Assembly: GCA_051961995.1 (NCBI GenBank)
Contig: JBQCCR010000019.1
Span: 1 to 62,840 of the forward strand
DNA length: 62,840 nucleotides
Source of the DNA: 66-474 sp051961995
GTDB taxonomy: Bacteria; Pseudomonadota; Gammaproteobacteria; Xanthomonadales; Rhodanobacteraceae
Reading direction: 5' to 3'
Shown: one piece after another, positions 44,870 through 52,380 of the stretch
Numbering within the stretch: position 1 is the stretch's first letter
Layout of the letters: each line of letters opens with the position of its first letter
Made by a program: the position numbers and the translations under genes
The notes under the pieces: model-generated
Databases searched by the model: none
Told to the model about the DNA's origin: nothing
Seen by the model: only the letters and a program-made list of their open reading frames with translations

Positions 44870-44908
44870 TTGACAATCCGCAAATTATTTCCATAATTCC
44901 GGAATTAT
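44870..44908 (+). promoter_or_regulatory. ars operon promoter and ArsR operator; probably leaderless start
   Basis: TTGACA (44870-44875) and CATAAT (44892-44897) are 16 bases apart. A perfect 16-bp palindrome, ATAATTCCGGAATTAT (44893-44908), covers the -10 box and the first two bases of the arsR ATG (44907). Transcription would start within about 3 bases of the ATG, so the mRNA should be leaderless and ArsR should block both polymerase and its own start region. Confidence 0.85.
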
Positions 44909-45242
44909 GAAATCCAATGATGTCGTACGCGCCCTCGCCGCCCTGGCCCAGGACAGCCGGCTGGCGGCCTATCGGCTGCTGGTGCAGGCCGGCGACACGG
45001 GTCTGGCCGTCGGCGAAATCGGAGAGCGGCTGAAGCTGCCCGGCGCCACCCTGAGCAATCACCTCAACGTGCTGCGGCGCGCCGGGCTGGTGCGCGACGT
45101 GCGCGAGGGCCGCAGCATCCGCTGCCGCGCCGACTACGTGCGCATGAACGCGCTGCTCGGCTTCCTCACCGAAAACTGCTGCGGCGACGACGCCGCCTCA
45201 TGCGCGCCGACCTGCGCGCCCAAACGGAGAAAACGTCCATGA
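44907..45242 (+). CDS. arsR: ArsR family arsenic-responsive repressor
   Basis: 111 residues with a winged helix: LAVGEIGERLKLPGATLSNHLNVLRRAGLVRDVREGRS. The inducer site is probably the C-terminal cysteine group Cys91-Cys92, Cys99 (and Cys103), as in the Acidithiobacillus-type ArsR that binds As(III) through a C-terminal CC plus a later Cys, rather than the CxC in the E. coli helix. It overlaps arsI by 4 bases. Confidence 0.93.
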   Translation: MKSNDVVRALAALAQDSRLAAYRLLVQAGDTGLAVGEIGERLKLPGATLSNHLNVLRRAGLVRDVREGRSIRCRADYVRMNALLGFLTENCCGDDAASCAPTCAPKRRKRP

Positions 45243-45706
45243 AGCGCTTCCACGTGCACGTCAATGTCGCCGATCTGGAGTCAAGCATCGGTTTTTATTC
45301 CACCTTGTTCGGCACCGAACCGAGCGTGCGCAAGCCCGACTACGCGAAGTGGATGCTGGACGACCCGCGCGTGAACTTCGCGATCTCGCAGCGCGAGCGC
45401 GCACCGGGGGTGGACCATCTCGGGCTGCAAGCCGAGGATGGCGCGGAACTCGATGCAATCGGCGCGCGCCTGATCGCAGCCGACAAAGTGGCGCTGGCAG
45501 AGCGCGGCACCACCTGCTGCTACGCGCATTCCGACAAGTTCTGGGCGGAGGATCCGCAAGGGGTCCGCTGGGAAACCTTCCACACCCATGGCGAGGCAAC
45601 CACGTATTCGGCGCCCGGCTCGCATGCGCCGGAAGCGGAGGCATGCTGCGGACGTCCCTCGACCGCCGAAGCTTCTTCGTGCTGCCCCACCGGCGCGTGC
45701 GGATGA
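45239..45706 (+). CDS. arsI: ArsI-type C-As lyase (VOC family)
   Basis: 155 residues of the vicinal-oxygen-chelate superfamily. ArsI dioxygenases demethylate trivalent organoarsenicals such as methylarsenite. Expected residues are seen: metal ligands His5, His60 and Glu112, and the substrate-binding pair Cys93-Cys94 in TTCCYAHSDKFW. The C-terminal tail has more cysteine pairs (EACCG, SSCCPTGACG). CadI is the near homologue; the Cys pair and operon favour ArsI. It overlaps both neighbours by 4 bases. Confidence 0.88.
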   Translation: MKRFHVHVNVADLESSIGFYSTLFGTEPSVRKPDYAKWMLDDPRVNFAISQRERAPGVDHLGLQAEDGAELDAIGARLIAADKVALAERGTTCCYAHSDKFWAEDPQGVRWETFHTHGEATTYSAPGSHAPEAEACCGRPSTAEASSCCPTGACG

Positions 45707-46116
45707 GCGCCCGGCCACGCGTACTGTTCGTCTGTATCGAGAACGCCTGCCGCAGCCAGATGGCGGCAGGCTTCGCAGGCATGCACGGCGCGGATCGGGT
45801 CGAAGCCCTTTCCGTCGGATCCAAGCCGGCGGCCGCGGTCAATCCGCGCGCGATCGCCTTCATGGCCGAGCGCGGCTGCGACATCTCCGCGCGAATTCCG
45901 GAACCGTTGAGCGCCGTTGCCGGTCAGGCCTTCGATGCGGTGGTTACCATGGGCTGCGGTGACGCGTGCCCATGGCTGCCAGCGCGGCTGCGCGAAGATT
46001 GGGCGCTGCCCGACCCCAAGCATTTTACGGATGACGCATTCCGCGCGATCCGCGACGAAATCGAACAACGCGTGCTGGCGCTGCTGGCGCGACTGCAGGC
46101 CGGAGCGCACGCATGA
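45703..46116 (+). CDS. arsC: arsenate reductase, low-molecular-weight phosphatase type
   Basis: 137 residues with the phosphatase loop VCIENACRSQ (Cys11-x5-Arg17) and the DPKHF segment in place of the general-acid loop (LPDPKHFTDDAFRAIRDEI). It reduces arsenate to arsenite using thioredoxin or a similar thiol. It lies between arsI and the aquaglyceroporin, coupled by 4-base overlaps. Confidence 0.93.
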   Translation: MSARPRVLFVCIENACRSQMAAGFAGMHGADRVEALSVGSKPAAAVNPRAIAFMAERGCDISARIPEPLSAVAGQAFDAVVTMGCGDACPWLPARLREDWALPDPKHFTDDAFRAIRDEIEQRVLALLARLQAGAHA

Positions 46117-46787
46117 AAGCACCCTCGTTGCCGCGCCGGCTGCTGGCGGAGTTCATCGGCACGGCGGCGCTGCTGGCGGTAATCGTCGGCTCCGGCCACA
46201 TGGGCGAAATGCTCGCGCAGGGCAACGCGGCGATCGCGTTGCTGGCGAACAGCACCGCGACCGGCTTGGCGCTGTATGTGCTGATCGTGCTGTTCGCGCC
46301 CATTTCCGGCGCGCATTTCAATCCCGCGGTCAGCTTGGCGCTGGCGCTGCGGCGCGCGGTGCATTGGCGCGAAGCATTGGCGTATTTCCCCATGCAGATT
46401 GCCGGCGCGATCTGCGGTGTGATCCTGGCGCATGCGATGTTCGGGCTTGATCCGATCACCCTGGGTACGAAGGTGCGCAGCGGCCCGGGGATCTGGCTAA
46501 GCGAAACCATCGCGACCCTCGGCCTGTTGCTCACCATCCTGCTCGGTCATCGCGCACGCCCTGCGCAAGTGCCCGCATTGGTGGGCGCCTATATCGCGGC
46601 GGCGTACTGGTTCACGGCCTCCACCGCCTTCGCCAACCCGGCGGTCGCCATCGCACGCGCCTTCACCACCACCTTCGCCGGAATTCGTCCCGCGGACGTG
46701 CCCGCCTTCATCGGCGCGCAACTGCTCGGCGTGACGCTCGCCCTGCCGATGGTCGCCGCGTTCACGGGCAGGATCCGGCACGGTTGA
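46113..46787 (+). CDS. aqpS: aquaglyceroporin of the ars operon (AqpS-like)
   Basis: 224 residues, MIP family with six helices and two NPA boxes: HFNPAVSLALAL and FANPAVAIARAF. The second box is followed by Arg, as in other channels. In Sinorhizobium AqpS, a channel encoded beside arsC lets arsenite flow out, replacing the ArsB pump; the same logic fits here as no arsB or acr3 is present. Its start overlaps arsC by 4 bases. Confidence 0.9.
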   Translation: MKAPSLPRRLLAEFIGTAALLAVIVGSGHMGEMLAQGNAAIALLANSTATGLALYVLIVLFAPISGAHFNPAVSLALALRRAVHWREALAYFPMQIAGAICGVILAHAMFGLDPITLGTKVRSGPGIWLSETIATLGLLLTILLGHRARPAQVPALVGAYIAAAYWFTASTAFANPAVAIARAFTTTFAGIRPADVPAFIGAQLLGVTLALPMVAAFTGRIRHG

Positions 46788-46917
46788 TTCCAGCATCGCT
46801 TGCACAGGCGAATCCGTGATCGCGACAGCCGTGACCAAAGCACCAGGGCGATTCCCGACGCTTGTGGCAAGCTAGCGCGTGATCGTGCGGCCGCGCACGC
46901 CAAATCCGGGGTTGCGC

Positions 46918-48204
46918 ATGCACACGAGAACCGCAAGCCAGCGCACCGCGCTGGCCGTCGTCACGACGATCTTCTTCATGTGGGGCTTCATCACCGTCCT
47001 GAACGACGTGCTGATCCCGCATTTGAAATCGGTGTTCACGCTCGACTACGCGCAGGTGATGCTGGTGCAGTTCACCTTCTTCGGCGCGTACTTCGTGATG
47101 TCGCTGCCTTCGGGCAAAGTCGTGTCGAGAATCGGTTACCGGCTCAGCATCATCTCCGGACTGGGCGTCACCGGCGTCGGCGCGCTGCTGTTCATCCCGG
47201 CCGCGCAAGTGCAATCGTACGCGCTGTTCCTGCTCGCCTTCTTCGTGCTGGCCAGCGGCATCACGCTGCTGCAGGTCGCGGCCAATCCTTACGTGAGCAT
47301 GCTGGGCGAACCGCGGCTGGCCTCCAGCCGATTGAATCTCGCGCAGGCGCTGAACTCGCTGGGCACCACGCGTGCCCCGAAGATCGGCGGCCTGCTGATT
47401 CTTTCCACCGCGGTGCTGGGCGCGGCGGAGCTGGCCAAGCTGTCGCCCGCGCAGCAGGCGGCCTATCGCCTGCAACAGGTGCAGGTGGTGCAGGCGCCGT
47501 ACCTGGGGATCGCGCTGGTGCTGTTTGCGCTGGCGGCGATGGTGTGGCTGTTCCGCCTGCCGCCGGTGATGAACGCCGGCGAGGCCGACGACGCGCATCA
47601 TCGTTTCGCCGACGCGCTGAAACACCGCCGCGTGTGGCTCGGCATGGCAGCGATCTTCGTCTACGTCGGTGCGGAAGTTTCGATCGGCAGCTTCATGATC
47701 AATTACCTCTCGCTGCCGCAGATCGGCGGCATGAGCCAAGCGCGCGCGGCCGGATTCGTGTCGTTGTACTGGGGCGGCGCGATGGTCGGGCGCTTCATCG
47801 GTTCGGTGCTGCTGACGCGCGTGGACACGCGCAAGCTGCTCGCCGCGTTCGCGACGATCGCCAGCGCGCTGGTGCTGACGACGATGCTCGGCACGGGCTC
47901 CGTAGCGATGTGGAGCGTGATTGCGATCGGCCTGTTCAATTCGGTGATGTTCCCCAACATCTTCACGCTCGGGATCGAGAAGTTCGGCGCGCTGACCGGC
48001 AAGGTGTCCAGCCTGCTGGTGATGGCGATCGTCGGCGGTGCGGTGATTCCGCTACTGCAGGGCGTGCTGGCCGACCACATCGGCGTGCAGGAGGCGTTCG
48101 TACTGCCGCTGGCGTGCTACGCCTACATCGTGTTCTATGGTTTGCGCGGTTCGCGCGTGCCGGAAGCGACCGCACCGGCGACAGGAGGACAAGCCCATGC
48201 ATGA
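46918..48204 (+). CDS. FucP-like MFS sugar permease
   Basis: 428 residues from ATG 46918 (a GTG at 46879 is possible). It has 12 helices of the FHS family: FFMWGFITVLNDVLIPHLKSVF, LVQFTFFGAYFVMSLPSG, LLQVAANPYVSMLGEP and SSRLNLAQALNSLGTT are diagnostic of FucP/GluP-type sugar:H+ symporters. Unusually, the next residues are RAPKIGG, with two positive charges where relatives are mostly neutral. It overlaps the second GH92 gene by 8 bases, so its sugar is probably the mannose released by the mannosidases. Confidence 0.9.
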   Translation: MHTRTASQRTALAVVTTIFFMWGFITVLNDVLIPHLKSVFTLDYAQVMLVQFTFFGAYFVMSLPSGKVVSRIGYRLSIISGLGVTGVGALLFIPAAQVQSYALFLLAFFVLASGITLLQVAANPYVSMLGEPRLASSRLNLAQALNSLGTTRAPKIGGLLILSTAVLGAAELAKLSPAQQAAYRLQQVQVVQAPYLGIALVLFALAAMVWLFRLPPVMNAGEADDAHHRFADALKHRRVWLGMAAIFVYVGAEVSIGSFMINYLSLPQIGGMSQARAAGFVSLYWGGAMVGRFIGSVLLTRVDTRKLLAAFATIASALVLTTMLGTGSVAMWSVIAIGLFNSVMFPNIFTLGIEKFGALTGKVSSLLVMAIVGGAVIPLLQGVLADHIGVQEAFVLPLACYAYIVFYGLRGSRVPEATAPATGGQAHA

Positions 48205-50590
48205 CACGGTTCGTCACGCGCTGATCGCCGCCTTGTTGTTTACGACGACTGCGGGCCTTTCCGCACAGGCAGCGCCGCCCTCGCCCGCCTCCGAAGTGAA
48301 TCTGCTGATCGGCAGCCGCAACGGCGGCAACACCTTTCCCGGTGCAACGCTGCCGTTCGGCATGTTGCAGTGGAGTCCGGAGAACACCAAGGGCCAGCAC
48401 GATCGCACCGCGGCCCCGGGTGGCTATCAATACGATGCCACGCGCATCCGCGGCTTCAGCCTGACGCACCTTTCCGGTACCGGCTGCGCCGGCGCCAGCG
48501 GCGACATCCCGTTCATGCCGGTGACGATTCCGGTCACCACCTCGCCTGCGCTCGATGCCGAGGACAGCCGTTACGCCAGCGACTTTTCGCATGCCAACGA
48601 GCACGCCGCGCCCGGCGATTACCGCGTACGGCTGGCCAATGGTGTCGAGGCCGAACTGAGCGCGGCGCGGCGCAGCGGCATCGGCCGCTTCACGTTCCCC
48701 TCGGGCAAATCGGCCAACCTGCTGGTGCGGGTTTCGGATTCCGAAGTCGGCAGCAGCGATGCATCCGTGAAGATTGATCGCGCCGCGCGCACGATTACCG
48801 GCTCGGTGACCAGCGGCAATTTCTGCGGTTATCTCTCGAAAACCGATCGGCGCAGCTACTACACGCTGTATTTCGTCGCGCAGTTCGACCAGCCGTTCGC
48901 CGCGACCGGCACCTGGCACGACGGCGCGGTGCACGCGAATGCCACGTCAGCGCGCGGCGGCACCGGCTACGGCGACAAGCGCTTCCTGCCTGCCGGCACT
49001 GGTTCCGGTGGCTGGGTCGGCTTCGACGCGAGTCACGGGACGACGGTGAACGTGCGCGTGGGCATTTCCTACGTCAGCCTCGCCAATGCGCGCGCCAATC
49101 TGGATGCGGAGATCCCGCAAGCCACTTCGCTTGCGCAGGTGCGCGAACGTGCAAGCCACATCTGGAACGATGCGCTGAACCGTATCGCGATCACCGGCGG
49201 CACGCGGGATCAGCGCAGCGTGTTCTACACCGCGCTGTATCACTCGTTGCTGCAACCGACCACGTTCAGCGATGGAAACGGCGAATACCGCGGCTTCGAT
49301 CAGAAGATCCATCGGGTCGAAGGTACGCAGAACACCCAGTACGCCAACTTCTCCGGCTGGGACGTGTATCGCTCGCAACTGCAATTACTGACCTGGCTGT
49401 TCCCGAAGATCGGCAGCGATATCGCGCAATCGCTGTTCAACCAGGCGCAGCAGAACCACGGCGAATGGGATCGCTGGACGCACAACTCCGGCGCCACGCA
49501 CGTGATGAGCGGCGATCCCTCGGCGCCGGCGCTCGCGGACATTTACGCCTTCGGCGGGCGCGATTTCGATCTGCACGGCGCCTACGCCTCGCTCAAGCGC
49601 GCCGCCACCGTGCCGACCGCGGATGATCTCAGTGATGAAGGTTGCGCGGTCGAGTGCGTCGGACAGCGTCCGTCACTGGACCAATGGCTGACGTTGCATT
49701 ACATCGCCACGAAATCACATTCATGGGGCGGTGCGGCCGAGACACTGGAGGACGCGACGGCCGATTTCGCGCTCTCGCAACTGGCGCACGCGGCGGACGA
49801 CGATGTCGGACATGACCAGTTCCTGGCCCGTGCCGGTCACTGGCGCAATCTCTACAACCCGCACGCGACGCCGCAGGCGGGCTACATCCAGAACCGCAAT
49901 GCGGACGGCAGCTGGCCGGCGTTCGAGCCGGAAAGCGACGACGGCTTCGTCGAGGCGAGTGCCGCGGTGTACCTGTGGATGGTGCCGTTCGATGTGCACG
50001 GCCTATTCGACACGCTCGGCAGTCGTGAAACGGCCACCGCGCGGCTGGACGCGTTCTTCCACAATCCTGATGGAAGTTGGGCGCTGACCAAGTCCGGCCC
50101 GCTGCACGCGGAACTGGACAACGAGCCTTCGATCGCCACGCCGTGGCTGTACGACTACGCCGGCCAGCCGTGGAAGACGCAGAAAGCCGTGCGCATCGTG
50201 CTCAACACGATCTGGAAGAACGCGCCGGACGGCATTCCCGGCAACGACGACCTCGGCGAGATGTCCTCGTGGTACGTGTGGGCGGCGCTGGGCATGTATC
50301 CGGAAATTCCCGGCCGCGCCGAACTGGTGCTGGGCAGCCCGTTGTTCCCGAAGGCGGTGATCCATCGCAAAGGCGGCGACGTGGTAATCGAAGCGCCGGA
50401 TGCCAACGATGCGAATCTCTACGTGCAATCGCTGACGCTGGATGGCAAGGCGCACGACAAGCCGTGGCTGCCATCATCATTCGCGGGGCATGGCGGGCAC
50501 CTGCGCTTCACGCTCGGTGCGCAACCGGATACGCACTGGGGCAGCGATCCGTCGAATGCACCACCTTCGTTCCCGCCGCCGAGTACATGA
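48197..50590 (+). CDS. GH92 family alpha-mannosidase (second)
   Basis: 797 residues with a signal peptide (about 1-27, AQAAPP). Motifs parallel the first GH92 gene: NLLIGSRNGGNTFPGATLPFGM, YDATRIRGFSLTHLSGTG, FYTALYHSLLQPT, WDRWTHNSG, DNEPSIATPWLYDYAGQPWKTQ and GNDDLGEMSSWYVWAALGMYP. The middle region differs (extra SDEGCAVECVGQ), so the two probably have different linkage or branch preferences. RBS AGGAGGAC. It overlaps the FucP-like gene and is followed by GH47. Confidence 0.95.
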   Translation: MHDTVRHALIAALLFTTTAGLSAQAAPPSPASEVNLLIGSRNGGNTFPGATLPFGMLQWSPENTKGQHDRTAAPGGYQYDATRIRGFSLTHLSGTGCAGASGDIPFMPVTIPVTTSPALDAEDSRYASDFSHANEHAAPGDYRVRLANGVEAELSAARRSGIGRFTFPSGKSANLLVRVSDSEVGSSDASVKIDRAARTITGSVTSGNFCGYLSKTDRRSYYTLYFVAQFDQPFAATGTWHDGAVHANATSARGGTGYGDKRFLPAGTGSGGWVGFDASHGTTVNVRVGISYVSLANARANLDAEIPQATSLAQVRERASHIWNDALNRIAITGGTRDQRSVFYTALYHSLLQPTTFSDGNGEYRGFDQKIHRVEGTQNTQYANFSGWDVYRSQLQLLTWLFPKIGSDIAQSLFNQAQQNHGEWDRWTHNSGATHVMSGDPSAPALADIYAFGGRDFDLHGAYASLKRAATVPTADDLSDEGCAVECVGQRPSLDQWLTLHYIATKSHSWGGAAETLEDATADFALSQLAHAADDDVGHDQFLARAGHWRNLYNPHATPQAGYIQNRNADGSWPAFEPESDDGFVEASAAVYLWMVPFDVHGLFDTLGSRETATARLDAFFHNPDGSWALTKSGPLHAELDNEPSIATPWLYDYAGQPWKTQKAVRIVLNTIWKNAPDGIPGNDDLGEMSSWYVWAALGMYPEIPGRAELVLGSPLFPKAVIHRKGGDVVIEAPDANDANLYVQSLTLDGKAHDKPWLPSSFAGHGGHLRFTLGAQPDTHWGSDPSNAPPSFPPPST

Positions 50591-50645
50591 TCAACGCTCA
50601 CCCGTTCGCGCTGAGCGTAATGAGCGCAGCGGGTGAAGTCGAAGC

Positions 50646-50700
50646 GCCCTTCGACTCCGGCCCTCGCGGGCCGTAGCCTGTCCTGAACTTGTCGAAGGGC
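50646..50700. repeat. REP-like inverted repeat
   Basis: GCCCTTCGAC (50646-50655) and GTCGAAGGGC (50691-50700) are perfect inverted arms around an inner GGCCC-TCGC-GGGCC hairpin (50659-50672). The right part reads the common CCTGTCCTGAACTTGTCGAA extragenic repeat. It lies between the GH92 and GH47 genes. Confidence 0.85.
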
Positions 50701-50746
50701 TCGGAGTGAACGGTTTGATGAACTTGACCATCATGGATCTTCACGC

Positions 50747-52144
50747 ATGAAAATCCCGAACGTGATTCGCACCGCGGTGTTCCTTTCAGCGCTGATGCTC
50801 ATTACTGCGACTTCGGTGCAAGCCGCGCCCAACAGTTCCACGCCGGTCAACTCCGCCGCGATGGCGGCGCGCGTGAAGACGGAATTCCTGCACGGCTGGG
50901 ACAACTACAAGCGCTACGCATGGGGCCACGACGAACTGCAGCCGCTGAGCAAAACACCGCATGACTGGTACGGCACATCGTTGCTGATGACACCGGTGGA
51001 TGCGCTGGACACGCTGGTACTGATGGGCCTGAAAAGCCAAGCCGACGAAGATCGCGCATTGATAGACAGCAAGCTCGATTTCGACAAGGACATCTATGTC
51101 AAGAATTTCGAGATCACGATCCGCCTGCTCGGCGGACTGCTGTCAAGTTACCAGCTCACCGGCGACCCAGTGCTGCTGCACAAGGCCGAAGACCTCGGCA
51201 CGCGCCTCCTGCCGGTGTTCGATTCGCCCACCGGCCTGCCGTATGTGTACGTCAACCTGAAAACCGGCAAGACCCGTGGTGTGGATTCCAATCCGGCGGA
51301 AACCGGCACGCTGCTGCTGGAGTTCGGCACGCTGTCCAAGCTCACCGGCAATCCGGTGTTCTACGCCAAGGCCAAGCGTGCGCTGGTGGAGACGTACAAG
51401 CGCACCTCGAAGATCGGCCTGGTCGGCGTGGGCCTGAATGTCGAGACCGGCAAATGGACCGACACCGATGCCAGCGTCAGCGGCGGCATCGATTCCTATT
51501 ACGAATACCTCTGGAAATGCTGGCGGCTGTTCGGCGACAAGGATTGCCTGGCGATGTGGAAGGCCAGCATCCCGGCCGTGAACAAATACCTCGCCGACGA
51601 GGTGCGCGGTGAACTCTGGTACGGCCACGCCGACATGAACACCGGCAAGCGCACCGCAACCGAGTATGGCGCGCTGGATGCGTTCTTCCCCGCGCTGCTG
51701 GCAATCTCGGGCGACGTGCCGCGCGCGGCGCGGCTGCAGGACTCCTCGTTCAAGATGTGGAACCTGTACGGGATCGAGCCCGAGGTACTGAATTACAAGA
51801 CGATGAAAGTGGGCTACGACGGCTACGCGCTGCGGCCGGAGATCGTCGAATCCACCTACTATCTCTACCACTACACACACGATCCGAAATATCTGGCAAT
51901 GGGTCGCACGCTGTTCGACGACTTCGTGAAGTACTGCCGCACGGATGCCGGCTACGCCGCACTGAAGAGCGTGATCACCAAACAGAAGCGCGACGACATG
52001 GAAAGTTTCGTGTTCGCCGAAACCTTCAAGTACTACTGGCTGCTGTTCGATCCCAAGGCGCTGGACTTCGACGCGGTCACCTTCAACACCGAGGCGCATC
52101 CGCTGCGGCGGACCTGGGCTGTGGACAACACCGGCGCGCATTGA
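50747..52144 (+). CDS. bacterial GH47 family alpha-1,2-mannosidase
   Basis: 465 residues with a signal peptide (about 1-26). GH47 is the class I, inverting, calcium-dependent alpha-1,2-mannosidase family of eukaryotic secretory pathways; bacterial members are rare. Recognisable GH47 elements: GWDNYKRYAWGHDELQPLS, VDALDTLVLMGL, FEITIRLLGGLLSSYQLTGD, GGIDSYYEYLWK, RPEIVESTYYLYHYT and FNTEAHPL, whose Thr is the calcium ligand. It would remove alpha-1,2 mannose caps from high-mannose glycans before or with the GH92 enzymes. Confidence 0.93.
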   Translation: MKIPNVIRTAVFLSALMLITATSVQAAPNSSTPVNSAAMAARVKTEFLHGWDNYKRYAWGHDELQPLSKTPHDWYGTSLLMTPVDALDTLVLMGLKSQADEDRALIDSKLDFDKDIYVKNFEITIRLLGGLLSSYQLTGDPVLLHKAEDLGTRLLPVFDSPTGLPYVYVNLKTGKTRGVDSNPAETGTLLLEFGTLSKLTGNPVFYAKAKRALVETYKRTSKIGLVGVGLNVETGKWTDTDASVSGGIDSYYEYLWKCWRLFGDKDCLAMWKASIPAVNKYLADEVRGELWYGHADMNTGKRTATEYGALDAFFPALLAISGDVPRAARLQDSSFKMWNLYGIEPEVLNYKTMKVGYDGYALRPEIVESTYYLYHYTHDPKYLAMGRTLFDDFVKYCRTDAGYAALKSVITKQKRDDMESFVFAETFKYYWLLFDPKALDFDAVTFNTEAHPLRRTWAVDNTGAH

Positions 52145-52380
52145 GCGAACATCCGCCCGGCGAAGCCGCCCGCAAAAAGGGTGGCAAGCCCCTCATCTCT
52201 GCCGCGAAGCGGGTGGCATTACGAACGCCATGGGCGGCGCGCCCGGCGCGAACGTATGATCCGGCGCTTGGCCGGCTGCGCGCTGATCTCGTCGCGCACC
52301 GTGCCTGCGCGGATTCGTGATCCGATCCGCGTCATCGGGTTCGGGGAATCCATGCTGTCGAACTACCGGAGGGCGTCATC

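Noticed and set aside
42395..46787. ars operon plus GH92 genes as a genomic island
   Set aside because: No integrase, tRNA, transposase or flanking direct repeats are seen, and base composition and codon use look like the neighbours. Insertion of the ars operon remains a possibility but not an island.
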